Of a DNA stretch of 64,000 bases, positions 6,607-15,948 are shown in pieces. The DNA is from Brevibacillus sp. SYP-B805 (lineage in GTDB: Bacteria > Bacillota > Bacilli > Brevibacillales > Brevibacillaceae), in NCBI RefSeq assembly GCF_011059135.1, contig NZ_JAALGD010000012.1, forward strand, positions 62,001 through 126,000, in the 5' to 3' direction. The translations under genes were made by a program, and so were the position numbers. The stretch's first letter is position 1; the number at the start of each line of letters is the position of its first letter. A model generated the notes under the pieces. That model did no database searches. It was not told the origin of the DNA and worked only from the letters and a program-made list of their open reading frames with translations.

Positions 6607-8250
6607 TTATTCGGAACGCAGGAGATGAAGCCGCGTCAGCAGGGAAACGAGCCGTCCCCCTTTGGGCAGAAAACGCAGGTCTTCCTCCGTGAGCCCTCCC
6701 GTCTTCAACAGGGCAAGCAGATAAACGAGCGCTCCCGTTCCCACCGCCAACAGCGCAACCAGTGTTTGCAGCAGGCGGGTGGAGCTGATCATCTCCTGCA
6801 GCACCGTGGAAGCCGCCCACTCTATGACAAGAACCGCCACCACCATGATCAGGGCGGCGATCAAGGGACGGCCCAGTATTTTGCGAAACCGGATGACCGC
6901 GCCGGTGTACCGGACAATGCCCTTCATATTGAGCAGCATGGCCACCAGATAGGCGATGACCGTGGCGAAAGCCGCACCGGCGATCCCGGCGAACGGAATC
7001 AGCAGCAGATTCAGCCCCAGCTTGACCACCACGCCGACAAAGAGATGGCGGGCCGGCAGCATGACCCGTCCCAAGCCCTGCAGGATGCCGGAGGTGGCGA
7101 TGGACAGGGTGGCAAACAAAATGGTAAAGGCCTGGATGGCCAACGCCTCGGTTCCCTTCGCATCCCCGTACAGCATCACATTAACCGGCTCGGCCAGCAG
7201 CGCCAGCCCAAAGGAGGCCGGCAGCCCCAACAGGCTGGTCAGGCGCAGAGCCACTTCGGTTCTCTCCGCGATCACTTTGTGGTGTCCCTGAGCCGCCGCC
7301 TCACTGATCGCGGGCACCAACGCCAGGGAAAGAGATGTGGCAAAAAACGTGCCGAATTGAATAAGCGGCTGGCCGCGATCAAACGCCCCTTTCACGACTT
7401 TGGCCATTTCTTCATCCATGCCGCTGTACTGCAGCAGATTGACCACCGTGACGGAATCCACCAGCGGGATCAGCGGGAGCACCAATGCCCCCAGACAAAT
7501 GGGCAGCGCATAATACAAGAGGCTGTGCAGCACCTGCCGCGTGGTCCAGCTGTCTGCCGCAGACGCAGGCGAAATCTCACCATCGAGGGCACCGGCCTGC
7601 AGCCGAGAATGCTTCCGCCAGTAGTAGGCCAGCACCGCCACCGCCGCCAAGGCACCCGGGAACGCGGCAAACACCGCGCCTGTGCCCGCCAGATAGGCAT
7701 CGTGGTACACCATCATTCCCCAATAGGCGGCGATCAGGATAAAGATGACGCGCACCAGCTGTTCCACCACCTGCGAAACGCCGGTGGGCATCATGTTCTG
7801 CTGTCCCTGAAAATAACCGCGCATGATGGCGGCAATGGGAACCAGCGGCAGCGACCAGGCTACCGCGCGAAGCGGCATGGTCAAATGTTCATCTCCCATA
7901 AAAGCGGCGACAAGCGGCGCTCCCCCGAAGAGCAGGAGAAAGAAGACGAAGCCCAGCACCAGCAGCGAAAGGCTGGCGACGCGGTAAGCCTTGCGCGCGC
8001 CATATGTATCCCCCAGAGCCAGCCGCTCGGACACGATCTTGGAGATCGCGATGGGAAAGCCGGCGGTTGCCAGGATCAGCAGGGTGGTATACAGCGGATA
8101 CACCTGCATGTACACATACAGCCCGATATCGCCGGCGATATTTTGATACGGAATCCGATAGACGGCGCCCAACAGCTTGGACAAAAGACCTGCGATCCCA
8201 AGGATGGCCGCCCCTTTTACAAAATGAACCGAACTTCTCTCTGCTGTCAT
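6607..8250 (-). CDS. spoVB: SpoVB/MurJ-family polysaccharide flippase
   Basis: 547 residues with about 14 transmembrane segments and the MOP-superfamily start FVKGAAILGIAGLLSKLLGA, followed by RIPYQNIAGDIGLYVY and IMRGYFQGQQNMMPTG. This matches the SpoVB/YabM/YtgP group; YabM-type proteins help move lipid-linked precursors across membranes. In B. subtilis the gene at this position is yabM, so paralogue assignment within the family is uncertain. I chose ATG at 8250 (GGAG 12 nt upstream) over an upstream TTG at 8277 that has no ribosome site. A TATAAT lies at 8297-8302 on the minus strand. Confidence 0.85.
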   Translation of the reverse strand: MTAERSSVHFVKGAAILGIAGLLSKLLGAVYRIPYQNIAGDIGLYVYMQVYPLYTTLLILATAGFPIAISKIVSERLALGDTYGARKAYRVASLSLLVLGFVFFLLLFGGAPLVAAFMGDEHLTMPLRAVAWSLPLVPIAAIMRGYFQGQQNMMPTGVSQVVEQLVRVIFILIAAYWGMMVYHDAYLAGTGAVFAAFPGALAAVAVLAYYWRKHSRLQAGALDGEISPASAADSWTTRQVLHSLLYYALPICLGALVLPLIPLVDSVTVVNLLQYSGMDEEMAKVVKGAFDRGQPLIQFGTFFATSLSLALVPAISEAAAQGHHKVIAERTEVALRLTSLLGLPASFGLALLAEPVNVMLYGDAKGTEALAIQAFTILFATLSIATSGILQGLGRVMLPARHLFVGVVVKLGLNLLLIPFAGIAGAAFATVIAYLVAMLLNMKGIVRYTGAVIRFRKILGRPLIAALIMVVAVLVIEWAASTVLQEMISSTRLLQTLVALLAVGTGALVYLLALLKTGGLTEEDLRFLPKGGRLVSLLTRLHLLRSE

Positions 8251-8321
8251 GTCACGCTTGTTCTCCTCTCGAGCCAAAAGCCATTAAGCTTTGTCCATTA
8301 TAGCACAAGGGGCGATACTAA

Positions 8322-8350
8322 GAAAAAACAGCCTCGCGGACGCGAGGCTG
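8322..8350 (-). terminator. spoVT terminator
   Basis: A perfect 10-bp stem, CAGCCTCGCG (8329-8338) with CGCGAGGCTG (8341-8350), is followed on the minus strand by TTTTTTC. It lies just past the spoVT stop. Confidence 0.9.
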
Positions 8351-8357
8351 CTCGATG

Positions 8358-8900
8358 TTACTGCTCCATCTGTTTGGCTAGAAAACCGGCGGCGGTCTCC
8401 GCCATCTTCACTTCCAATTCGCTCATCTTGGCGGTTTCGGTTTTGCTGAGGAGAATGACGGCACCGATCGGATCGCCGCCCGCCACAATCGGGGCGATCA
8501 CAAACGACGAATACTGTTCATTCATGTCGCGGCAGATCTCATACTGTCCCGTGTTCTTCTCCACCCGGCTCTTCCGGTCTTCCAGGCATTTCTCCACGAG
8601 ATTGCCAATCGGTTTTTCCAAATATTCCTTCTTGGATGCACCGGCCACGGCGATCACACTGTCCCGGTCGGATATCAGCACAATGTGATTCAAGCTCTCA
8701 TAGAGGGAATCGGCATATTCCTTTGCAAAGTCGCCCAACTCACCAATCGGCGAATATTTCTTCAAAATCACTTCCCCATCACGGTCAACAAAAATCTCAA
8801 GAGGGTCGCCTTCACGAATACGCAGCGTACGGCGGATCTCTTTGGGAATCACGACCCGTCCGAGGTCGTCGATACGACGAACGATACCAGTTGCTTTCAT
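8358..8900 (-). CDS. spoVT: Stage V sporulation protein T (AbrB-type regulator with GAF domain)
   Basis: 180 residues: an AbrB/SpoVT swapped-hairpin DNA-binding domain at 1-52 (MKATGIVRRIDDLGRVVIPK, RIREGDPLEIFVDRDGEVILKKY) and a GAF-like domain at about 55-178. SpoVT is a sigma-G-dependent tetrameric regulator that adjusts forespore gene expression and spore germination properties. The ATG at 8900 follows GAGG. Family length is about 178, so the gene is complete. It is monocistronic here, with its own terminator at 8322-8350. Confidence 0.95.
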   Translation of the reverse strand: MKATGIVRRIDDLGRVVIPKEIRRTLRIREGDPLEIFVDRDGEVILKKYSPIGELGDFAKEYADSLYESLNHIVLISDRDSVIAVAGASKKEYLEKPIGNLVEKCLEDRKSRVEKNTGQYEICRDMNEQYSSFVIAPIVAGGDPIGAVILLSKTETAKMSELEVKMAETAAGFLAKQMEQ

Positions 8901-9090
8901 ACTCTTGTTGCCTCGCTTTCCTGAGAATTTGGGTTGTGAGTCATTTTCAGGTTACCTGTATTTTTTCCTTTCCAGCTAATTTTAACTATCCGATGGACGC
9001 CTCAAAGTTTTCCAGTACTCCTGCACTCTCCCCCGGGCGGTAGCGAGTGAGTATAGTATTCTCCACGTTTGCAAGAATATGCGAGCAGAC

Positions 9091-9123
9091 GAAAAAACAG
9101 GGAATCGTCCCCCGATCCCCTGT
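9091..9123 (-). terminator. Terminator of the mfd/prsA-like unit
   Basis: ACAGGGAATCG (9097-9107) pairs with CGATCCCCTGT (9113-9123) with one mismatch; the minus strand continues TTTTTTCGTC. It lies directly after the PrsA-like stop. Confidence 0.85.
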
Positions 9124-9130
9124 TTGTTCC

Positions 9131-10192
9131 TCAGCCGGCCTGTTTCGGCTGCGGAATATTCCATTTGGTAATCAGCTTGTCCAGCTCGCCCTGAACGAAT
9201 TCCCCATACTTGGTTTCCAGCGCTTGCTGGCGCATTTGGTCTTTCGCCTCGGCGAAGCTTTTTACTTTACGATCCTCGACACGCATCACATGGTAGCCGT
9301 AATCGGTCTTCACCGGTTCGCTCACCTGACCGATCGGCAGGGTGAGCGCCGCATTTTTGAATTCCGGCACCCACTGATTCACATCGGCGTCCTTGTACAG
9401 ACCGCCTTCTTCCTTGCTGCCGGGGTCATCCGAATACTGCTTCGCCAGCGCGGCAAAGTCTTCCCCCTTCTTGATGCGGGCAATCAGTTCATTGGCCAGT
9501 TTCAGCGCTTCTTCCGGTTTCCGCGATTCCGTCGAAATCAGGATGTGACGGACAGAGGCGGTCGTGAACTGCGCTTTGTCCGCCTGGTCGTACTGCTTTT
9601 GCAGCTCGGCATCCGTGATTCCCTGTTTCAACACGCCGATCGAATCGTTGATCAGCGCCATCTGGGAGACAACCAGTTCCCGGGTAAGCCCCTGGTTTTG
9701 CATCAGCTTGTCAAAGGCTCCCGCGTCTTTGCCCAGCATGGCGATATACTGGCTTTTCACCTTGTCAAACGTTTTCTCCGCCGTATTCTGCGATTCCTTG
9801 CGAATGGCATCGTCAGCCCGGGCCGCCAGGATTTTGGTTGCAGTAAATTCGCGGGCAAAGTTTTTCAAGGATTCCTGGTCAGCGGCTTCAATCATTTCAC
9901 GCTGCTGCGGATTCAGGAAGCTGATCGTCCGCAGAAAGTCTTCAAATTCCTTTGCCGTCAGCTTGCCGCCCTGATATTCCGTAATGGTAGCATTCGGCTC
10001 CACGGTATAGGGCAGCTTGAGCGCCGGAAACTGGGACAAGGGATCCTCAGGATTAGCCGCTTGCTCGCCGCCTTGGGCAGGCTGGGTTTGGGCCGGCGTG
10101 TTGGTCGCCGCCTTCTGGTCATTTCCGCATGCCGTTACGATGACAGCCAGTGCAAGCACCGACACCATGATCACGGTTGTGATTCGTTTCAT
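9131..10192 (-). CDS. PrsA-like lipoprotein foldase (SurA N-domain plus parvulin PPIase)
   Basis: 353 residues. A lipoprotein signal (MKRITTVIMVSVLALAVIVTAC, lipobox VTAC) is followed by a Q/A/P-rich linker, a SurA-type chaperone region (about 60-205) and a parvulin rotamase domain (about 215-310; TTASVRHILIST, DPGSKEEGG, PIGQVSEPVKTDYGYHVMRV). It should fold exported proteins at the outer face of the membrane. Starts at 10201, 10198 and 10192 are all in frame; 10192 gives the most normal spacing (10 nt) from GGGAG. It follows mfd by 32 bp. Whether it is the true PrsA orthologue cannot be decided from sequence alone. Confidence 0.85.
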   Translation of the reverse strand: MKRITTVIMVSVLALAVIVTACGNDQKAATNTPAQTQPAQGGEQAANPEDPLSQFPALKLPYTVEPNATITEYQGGKLTAKEFEDFLRTISFLNPQQREMIEAADQESLKNFAREFTATKILAARADDAIRKESQNTAEKTFDKVKSQYIAMLGKDAGAFDKLMQNQGLTRELVVSQMALINDSIGVLKQGITDAELQKQYDQADKAQFTTASVRHILISTESRKPEEALKLANELIARIKKGEDFAALAKQYSDDPGSKEEGGLYKDADVNQWVPEFKNAALTLPIGQVSEPVKTDYGYHVMRVEDRKVKSFAEAKDQMRQQALETKYGEFVQGELDKLITKWNIPQPKQAG

Positions 10193-10224
10193 ATCCATCA
10201 TTCTCCCTTCTTCCAACACCCCGG

Positions 10225-13200
10225 TCACATGACCGGACTGCCGGAACCGGTGTCTTTGCGCACCATGTGAAATTCGCTGAGCAGTTTTTCCACCAGCTTG
10301 ACGCCTTCTTCCTCGCTCAACCCTTTTACTTTAACAGTTATGGTGAGCTGTTGTCCACCTATCAGACCGACGCGCCGTCCCCAATCGCTGGTCAGGGCAA
10401 ACAGGGCGCCCCCGTCGATATTGTTGTTCTGGCTGGGATGCAGGCTGATTTTGATGACGTCCGGATCTTTCTGGCTGATCTCCGTGATGTGGTGCTGCAG
10501 GGCATAAACCCGCAGGCGGGAAATCAACAGCAGATTCTCCACGGGCTTCGGCAGATCGCCGAAGCGGTCCTCCAGTTCTTCCGCCAGGTCGGCCACATCC
10601 TCCAGGGTGGATGCCGCGACAAACTTTTTGTACATTTCGATCTTCTGGCGGCTGTCGGTGATGTACGTGGACGGGATATAGGCGTCGAGATGCAGGTTGA
10701 TTTCCACGGGGGAAGCCGTCTCCTGCTTGACCTCCCCTTTCAATTCGTCGATCGCTTCTTTCAGCATCTGGCTGTACAAGTCAAAACCGACGGAATTGAT
10801 GAAACCGTGCTGCTCCGCGCCCAGCAGGTTCCCCGCCCCGCGAATGGCGAGGTCGCGCATGGCGATTTTGAAGCCGGAGCCCAGTTCGGTAAATTCCTTG
10901 ATCGCCTGCAGCCGTTTTTCCGCAACTTCCGACAGCACTTTGTCCCGCTGATAGGTGAAATAGGCATAGGCGATGCGGTTGGAGCGTCCGACGCGCCCGC
11001 GCAGCTGGTACAGCTGGGAGAGGCCCATGCGATCCGCATTGTAGATGATCAGGGTGTTCACGTTCGGGATATCCACCCCTGTCTCAATGATCGTGGTGCT
11101 CACCAGCACGTCCGAGTTGCCTTCCAGGAAGTCGAGAATGACGCTCTCCAGCTCTCCCTCGTTCATCTGGCCGTGGGCCACTGCGACGCGGGCATCGGGA
11201 ACGAGCGCTGCGATCTGTTCCGCCATCTGTTCGATGCCCTGGACCATGTTGTACAGGAAAAACACCTGCCCGCCGCGCGCCAGCTCCCGCTCAATCGCCT
11301 CCCGCACCAGGGAAGGGCTGTACTCCATGACATAGGTCTGCACGGGGAACCGGTTTTCCGGCGGCGTCTCGATGACGGACAAGTCCCGCACGCCGATCAT
11401 CGACATGTGCAGCGTCCGTGGAATCGGGGTGGCGGTCAGCGTCAGGACATCCACGTTGGTTTTCAGCTGCTTCAGTTTTTCCTTGTGGCTGACCCCGAAC
11501 CGCTGCTCCTCATCGACGATCAAAAGGCCCAGATCCCGGAACTGGATGTCTTTGGACAACAGGCGGTGCGTGCCGATCACCACATCCACCGTGCCATCCT
11601 TCAACCCCTTGATCGTCGCCGTCTGCTCCTTGCGGGTGCGGAAACGGCTCAACACGTCGACGCGGATGGGAAAGTCGGCAAAACGCTCGCGGAACGTTTC
11701 ATAATGCTGCTGGGCCAAAATCGTGGTCGGCACCAGCACCGCCACCTGCTTGCCGTCCATCACGGCCTTGAAGGCTGCCCGGATCGCCACCTCCGTCTTG
11801 CCGTAGCCTACGTCCCCACATACAAGACGATCCATCGGCCGGGTTCGTTCCATATCCGCCTTGACCTCATTGATGGCCCGCAGCTGATCGGGCGTCTCCT
11901 GATACGGGAACATGGCCTCGAATTCCCGCTGTTCCTCGGTATCCGGCGAAAAGGCGTGCCCGACGGCCGCCTCCCTTGCCGCATACAGTTTGATCAGATC
12001 CTCCGCGATGTCTTTCACGGAAGATTTCACCTTGTTCTTGACGCGCTTCCACTCGCTGCCCCCAAGGCTGTAGATCTTCGGTTCGTTCTCCTCGCTGCCC
12101 ACATATTTCTGCACGTGGTCGATCTGCTCGATCGGCACGAACAGGCTGTCTCCGCCCGCATAGCGAATGTGCAGATAATCTTTATGAATGCCCAGGATTT
12201 CCTTGGTTTCGATGCCCAGATATTTGCCGATCCCGTGATTGATATGAACGACATAATCCCCCGGTTTCAATTCCAGGTAATTCTTGATCCGCTCGGCGTT
12301 GCTCATCGTCTGCTGCACTTTGCGCGCCTTGCGCTGCTTGGCGGTAAATACCTCCCCTTCGGTAATCACCACCAGCTTGTTCATGGGCAGCTCGAAGCCC
12401 GTCTGCAGGTTGCCGATCAGGATCGTCGGCCGTGCGGGCGGGATCGTCTCCGCTTTGTCCAGCAGCAGATCCGCTTCCATGCCATAATCATGCAGAACGC
12501 GCTCCAGCCGCTTGGCCCGTTCGGCATCCGCAGCGACGAATACGATTCGGTCCTGCGATTTGATCCAGCGTGCCAGCTCGGTCTTGAGCACGTTCATCTG
12601 GCCGTGAAAATTCTGCATAGTCCGGCATGTCCAGTTGACGATGTTCTGCGGCTGCGTCCTCGGCGTCTGGCGCAGGAAGAGCGACATGTAGATGATCTGG
12701 CGGCCGCGCTGCATGACAAGGTCGTCGTAGGTGCGCGACAGGCTGAGATTGGCCATGAATTCGCCTTCCGCGATCCGGGCCGTCATCCATTCCGCTTCTT
12801 CTTTCTGCAATTGGGCCGCCGTTTCCAGCACGCGGGACGGCTCATCGATGATCAGCACCGTCTCCTTGGGCATATAGGACAAGATCGTTTCATTGGACGG
12901 ATAGATGGCGGAGATGTAGGCGTACAGGTGCGGAAGCCGCTGCCCTTGCTGCATCAGCTCCGCATCCCCCCCGATCCGGCTGACCATCTTCTCCTTTGCC
13001 TTGCTGTCCTTCAGCTTGTCAATCGCTTCGCCCAGCTTTTTCTCCAGGCGCAGCGCCGACTCCTGCAGATGCGCCGTAGAGACGATCATCTCCTTGACCG
13101 GACCGATGGTATAGGATTGGACGCTTTCATGGGAGCGCTGCGTCACCATGTCAAAGGTCCGGATGGAGTCGATCTCCACGTCGAACAGTTCAATGCGGAT

Positions 13201-13773
13201 CGGCCATTCGGCGTCGATCGGGTACAGGTCGATGATCCCCCCGCGGACGCTCATCTCCCCTTTGCGCTCCACCATCTCGACGCGCTCATACCCCAATGCG
13301 ATCAAGCTTTGCAAAAAGGCCTCCACATCCAGCTCATCCCCGACCTTCAGGGTAAGCTGCGCCTCTTTCCACACTTCCGGAGGAACCACCAGCCGGCGCA
13401 GCCCGGCAAAAGGCACAACCAAAATACCCGTAAAGCCCTGGGCCAAACGGTTGAACACATGGATGCGCTGCGCCAGCATCTCCGGACTGGCGATGGCCAG
13501 CTCCGCCCCGACCAGTTCATTGGCCGGAAATAACAGCACCTGATCGTCAGGCACCAGCTCCAGCAAATCTTCGTATACTTTCTGCGCCTGGAACATATTG
13601 TGCGTAACCACACAGATGGGCCGCTCCGCCGTCTGGTAGAGGGCCGCCATCAGCGCTTGCCGGGAGGAGCCCGCCAGCCCCGATACGAGCTGTTCATGCA
13701 GCCCCCGTGTCAAACCGGCGACAATCGTCCCAAACTGGGAATCCTCTTTGATCGGATTAATGATGACCTGCAT
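10225..13773 (-). CDS. mfd: Transcription-repair coupling factor
   Basis: 1182 residues, full length for Mfd. The N-terminal UvrB-like region and the CarD-type RNA polymerase interaction domain (about 490-570, PGDYVVHINHGIGKYLGIE) precede a RecG-type superfamily 2 translocase: Walker A in VCGDVGYGKTEVAIRA, DEEQRFG, TATPIPRTLHMS, and LRGRVGRS. A TRCF domain ends the protein. Mfd pushes RNA polymerase off damaged DNA and recruits UvrA. The ATG at 13773 is preceded by GGAG. It sits between fin and a foldase gene, close to its B. subtilis context (spoVT, mfd, fin, pth). Confidence 0.97.
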   Translation of the reverse strand: MQVIINPIKEDSQFGTIVAGLTRGLHEQLVSGLAGSSRQALMAALYQTAERPICVVTHNMFQAQKVYEDLLELVPDDQVLLFPANELVGAELAIASPEMLAQRIHVFNRLAQGFTGILVVPFAGLRRLVVPPEVWKEAQLTLKVGDELDVEAFLQSLIALGYERVEMVERKGEMSVRGGIIDLYPIDAEWPIRIELFDVEIDSIRTFDMVTQRSHESVQSYTIGPVKEMIVSTAHLQESALRLEKKLGEAIDKLKDSKAKEKMVSRIGGDAELMQQGQRLPHLYAYISAIYPSNETILSYMPKETVLIIDEPSRVLETAAQLQKEEAEWMTARIAEGEFMANLSLSRTYDDLVMQRGRQIIYMSLFLRQTPRTQPQNIVNWTCRTMQNFHGQMNVLKTELARWIKSQDRIVFVAADAERAKRLERVLHDYGMEADLLLDKAETIPPARPTILIGNLQTGFELPMNKLVVITEGEVFTAKQRKARKVQQTMSNAERIKNYLELKPGDYVVHINHGIGKYLGIETKEILGIHKDYLHIRYAGGDSLFVPIEQIDHVQKYVGSEENEPKIYSLGGSEWKRVKNKVKSSVKDIAEDLIKLYAAREAAVGHAFSPDTEEQREFEAMFPYQETPDQLRAINEVKADMERTRPMDRLVCGDVGYGKTEVAIRAAFKAVMDGKQVAVLVPTTILAQQHYETFRERFADFPIRVDVLSRFRTRKEQTATIKGLKDGTVDVVIGTHRLLSKDIQFRDLGLLIVDEEQRFGVSHKEKLKQLKTNVDVLTLTATPIPRTLHMSMIGVRDLSVIETPPENRFPVQTYVMEYSPSLVREAIERELARGGQVFFLYNMVQGIEQMAEQIAALVPDARVAVAHGQMNEGELESVILDFLEGNSDVLVSTTIIETGVDIPNVNTLIIYNADRMGLSQLYQLRGRVGRSNRIAYAYFTYQRDKVLSEVAEKRLQAIKEFTELGSGFKIAMRDLAIRGAGNLLGAEQHGFINSVGFDLYSQMLKEAIDELKGEVKQETASPVEINLHLDAYIPSTYITDSRQKIEMYKKFVAASTLEDVADLAEELEDRFGDLPKPVENLLLISRLRVYALQHHITEISQKDPDVIKISLHPSQNNNIDGGALFALTSDWGRRVGLIGGQQLTITVKVKGLSEEEGVKLVEKLLSEFHMVRKDTGSGSPVM

Positions 13774-13810
13774 CTATACGTCTCCTCTCCGGACTAACTA
13801 CCCCATGCAG

Positions 13811-13839
13811 AAATAAGCCTTAGCAACGTTTGCCAAGGC
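13811..13839 (-). terminator. fin terminator
   Basis: GCCTTAGCAA (13817-13826) pairs with TTGCCAAGGC (13830-13839), one G-U, tight loop of 3; the minus strand then reads TTATTTC. It lies between fin and mfd. Confidence 0.65.
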
Positions 13840-13913
13840 CTTGTCCGTGCAAGCCTTTCTGTCCACTTCCTTCGCAGCATACGCGTTCATCCTTCTGCTT
13901 GCAAGGCTCCGTG

Positions 13914-14144
13914 TTATTGCAGCGGATTGCCCACCAGCGTGAGCTCGGGATGTTGGTCAAACGCGTCTTTGCAGTAGTCGCACAATACGCGCACAACCGT
14001 ATCCCCTCCACGTTCTCTCGATATTATAGATTGGCGCTCTTCAGGGGTCAAGGAATCGAACCCGAGACGCCCTTCCGTTACCATGGCATGATCGATTTCG
14101 GCGATCTTCATCCCACAGCAGCGACAAACATAGCGATAGCTCAA
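13914..14144 (-). CDS. fin: Anti-sigma-F factor Fin (YabK)
   Basis: 76 residues with two zinc-knuckle-like cysteine pairs (CRCCG near residue 8 and CDYC near residue 56) and the family core LGFDSLTPEERQSII. Fin inhibits sigma-F after engulfment and helps the switch to sigma-G. I prefer the TTG at 14144 because GAGGGG lies 8 nt upstream and the resulting start MSYRYVCRCCG lines up with B. subtilis Fin; a GTG at 14153 overlaps its own ribosome site. Position next to mfd and pth is conserved. Confidence 0.9.
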   Translation of the reverse strand: MSYRYVCRCCGMKIAEIDHAMVTEGRLGFDSLTPEERQSIISRERGGDTVVRVLCDYCKDAFDQHPELTLVGNPLQ

Positions 14145-14232
14145 GCCGGCCACCCCTCAGGCACATGATATGTGTTAGTATCGCCCGGTGGATGGAAAAT
14201 CATACAAATGGGCTTTTGTCTGTGTGCAAGGA

Positions 14233-14802
14233 CTACCGCTTCAGGGTATGGACGTGATTCATCACCTTCACAAAGCTTTCGGTCGAGGCCATGGCGGCGG
14301 CTTCCGCGGCAATACGCACCGCCTCTTCGACCACCTGCCGCTCCGAGACGGCGAACGTGCCCAACACATGATCGATGACATTGCCCCCCGGCGCCGGCCG
14401 GTCAATGCCGATTCTAATCCGTTTAAAGGCCTGTGTGCCCAAATGCTGAATCAGCGACTTGATGCCATTATGGCCGCCGGCGCTGCCCTTTTCCCGCAGG
14501 CGAACCTGTCCCAGCGGCAGGTCCAGATCGTCGTAAATGACCAGAATATCGTCAGGGGTAAGCTTGTAAAAGCGCAGGATTTCCCCAACCGACTCGCCGG
14601 AGAGGTTCATGTAGGTCTGCGGCTTCACCAACAGCACGCGCTCCCCGTTGATGCGCCCCTCGCCGACCAGCGCCCGGAATTTGGCCTGCTGGACCGGAAT
14701 CCCCCACTTGTCGCTAATCTTATCGATGACCATAAAGCCGATATTATGCCGCGTATCTTCATATTTCTTCCCGGGATTGCCCAGTCCGATGATGATATTC
14801 AC
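14233..14802 (-). CDS. pth: Peptidyl-tRNA hydrolase
   Basis: 189 residues with all family motifs: IIGLGNPGKKYEDTRHNIGF (catalytic His in RHNIG), KPQTYMNLSG, YDDLDLPLG, KGSAGGHNGIKS, RIRIGI. It releases peptides from prematurely dropped peptidyl-tRNA. The frame opens further upstream, but the GTG at 14802 has GGAGG 8 nt before it and gives the normal length. In B. subtilis this gene (spoVC) also lies next to ctc and fin. Confidence 0.96.
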   Translation of the reverse strand: MNIIIGLGNPGKKYEDTRHNIGFMVIDKISDKWGIPVQQAKFRALVGEGRINGERVLLVKPQTYMNLSGESVGEILRFYKLTPDDILVIYDDLDLPLGQVRLREKGSAGGHNGIKSLIQHLGTQAFKRIRIGIDRPAPGGNVIDHVLGTFAVSERQVVEEAVRIAAEAAAMASTESFVKVMNHVHTLKR

Positions 14803-14847
14803 CCGCGTTCCCTCCAATCTCACCTCCCATTGTACATGAGACAACTC

Positions 14848-14877
14848 GGCTCCGCCAAGCCAAGGCATGGCGGAGCC
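14848..14877. other. GC-rich 10-bp hairpin in the pth leader
   Basis: GGCTCCGCCA (14848-14857) and TGGCGGAGCC (14868-14877) form a perfect stem with a 10-nt loop. No T-run follows on either strand, so it is not an obvious terminator. It lies 46 bp upstream of the pth start, after the terminator of the GAF gene. Confidence 0.45.
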
Positions 14878-14896
14878 ATCGCTGGTGATTTGCGGA

Positions 14897-14926
14897 AAAG
14901 AAAGGCGCCCCACGCCAAAGTGGGGC
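14897..14926 (-). terminator. Terminator of the GAF-domain gene
   Basis: GCCCCAC (14907-14913) pairs with GTGGGGC (14920-14926); the minus strand continues GCCTTTCTTTT. Confidence 0.75.
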
Positions 14927-14939
14927 AGCGTTCCCTGAC

Positions 14940-15773
14940 TCAGGCGATGCCGTCCTCCGGATCAAGGCGCTCCCGGCTTAAAGGGGCTCGGGTCTGAAGA
15001 TAGAGAAACGGCGCCAGCGCATGGGCAAAACAGCGCAGATACTCCATGTCTGCACGGGTGAACGAGTGTTTTTCCTCCCCATCGATGCTCAAAACGCCCA
15101 AAACCGCATCACCGATCTTGATCGGGACGCAGATGAGGGAATGATACACCTTCGTCGCCTTGGGATGGATAGTGAAGCTGTTCCCTTCCGCGGTCACGTC
15201 TCCGCTGAAATACGGTTCACCCGTCCGCAGCACCCTCCCGGCAGCCGAATCCAGCAGGGAGAGCCGCAGATGCTTGATCCCGTCCGGACTGAAATTCACC
15301 CCTTCGTGGATCTTAAGCTGCCCCTCCCCTTCCGGGACAAAGATCGCTACCCGGTGGTTGTTGGCGGGCTGTCTGGTCAGCATGATGCCGATCCCGGGCA
15401 GCGCATACTGATAGACCGCTTCGCACAGTTCATTGCATTCTTCTTCGTTCCGGCAGGCCATCGCCTTGGATACCTCAATGGACAACTGCTGCAGGAACTT
15501 GATGATGAGCGACTTCTGCTTCGCGTCCGCCGTCAGCTTCCCGATCTCCTCGCGCTGCGCCCGGACCAGCTCATGCGGTTTGATGTTGATGAGTCCGGCG
15601 ATGGTTACCTCCGAACCCCGATGCAGCTTCCACACGGCCAACGCGCCCAACAGCACGGCAAAGGCGACCAGGATCACACCCAAAGCGGTCAGCACCCACG
15701 GCTGGGCCGCCGCAGACGAAATCGCCTTCCCGATCTGTTCCATCATCTTGTCCATGTTTGTCACCGGTTTCAT
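14940..15773 (-). CDS. Membrane-anchored GAF-domain protein
   Basis: 277 residues. One transmembrane helix (about 25-50, WVLTALGVILVAFAVLLGALAV) anchors a coiled-coil-like stretch (70-95) and a GAF domain (about 95-260: MLTRQPANNHRVAIFVPE, VYHSLICVPIKIGDAVLGVLSIDG). GAF domains bind small ligands or act in signalling dimers, but no output domain is attached, so the role is unknown. The ATG at 15773 has GGGAGC upstream. It lies alone between ctc and pth with its own terminator, a place where B. subtilis has no such gene. Confidence 0.8.
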   Translation of the reverse strand: MKPVTNMDKMMEQIGKAISSAAAQPWVLTALGVILVAFAVLLGALAVWKLHRGSEVTIAGLINIKPHELVRAQREEIGKLTADAKQKSLIIKFLQQLSIEVSKAMACRNEEECNELCEAVYQYALPGIGIMLTRQPANNHRVAIFVPEGEGQLKIHEGVNFSPDGIKHLRLSLLDSAAGRVLRTGEPYFSGDVTAEGNSFTIHPKATKVYHSLICVPIKIGDAVLGVLSIDGEEKHSFTRADMEYLRCFAHALAPFLYLQTRAPLSRERLDPEDGIA

Positions 15774-15878
15774 CAGGATATTGCTCCCATCTTATGTAGC
15801 AAGAAAGAAGAAAATGTCAGGGTCTTCCAAAGATTCCCTTTGTCGCGTATCATTGTGACGAGGTTTTTTTTTTCACAT

Positions 15879-15915
15879 AAAAAAAGACTCCCTTGTCAGC
15901 GGAATGCAAGGGAGT
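15879..15915 (-). terminator. ctc terminator
   Basis: ACTCCCTTG (15887-15895) pairs perfectly with CAAGGGAGT (15907-15915); TTTTTTT follows on the minus strand (A-run at 15879-15885). Confidence 0.92.
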
Positions 15916-15948
15916 ATCTCTCTTGCTGACAGCGTAAGCCCTGCCTGC

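Noticed and set aside
5233-8688. Long open frame on the plus strand opposite yabN and spoVB
   Set aside because: It is the antisense shadow of GC-rich real genes: no ribosome site, biased His/Gln/Arg-rich composition, and the minus-strand frames carry clear MazG and SpoVB motifs.
10267-13533. Long open frame on the plus strand opposite mfd
   Set aside because: Antisense shadow; mfd has all helicase motifs and full length.
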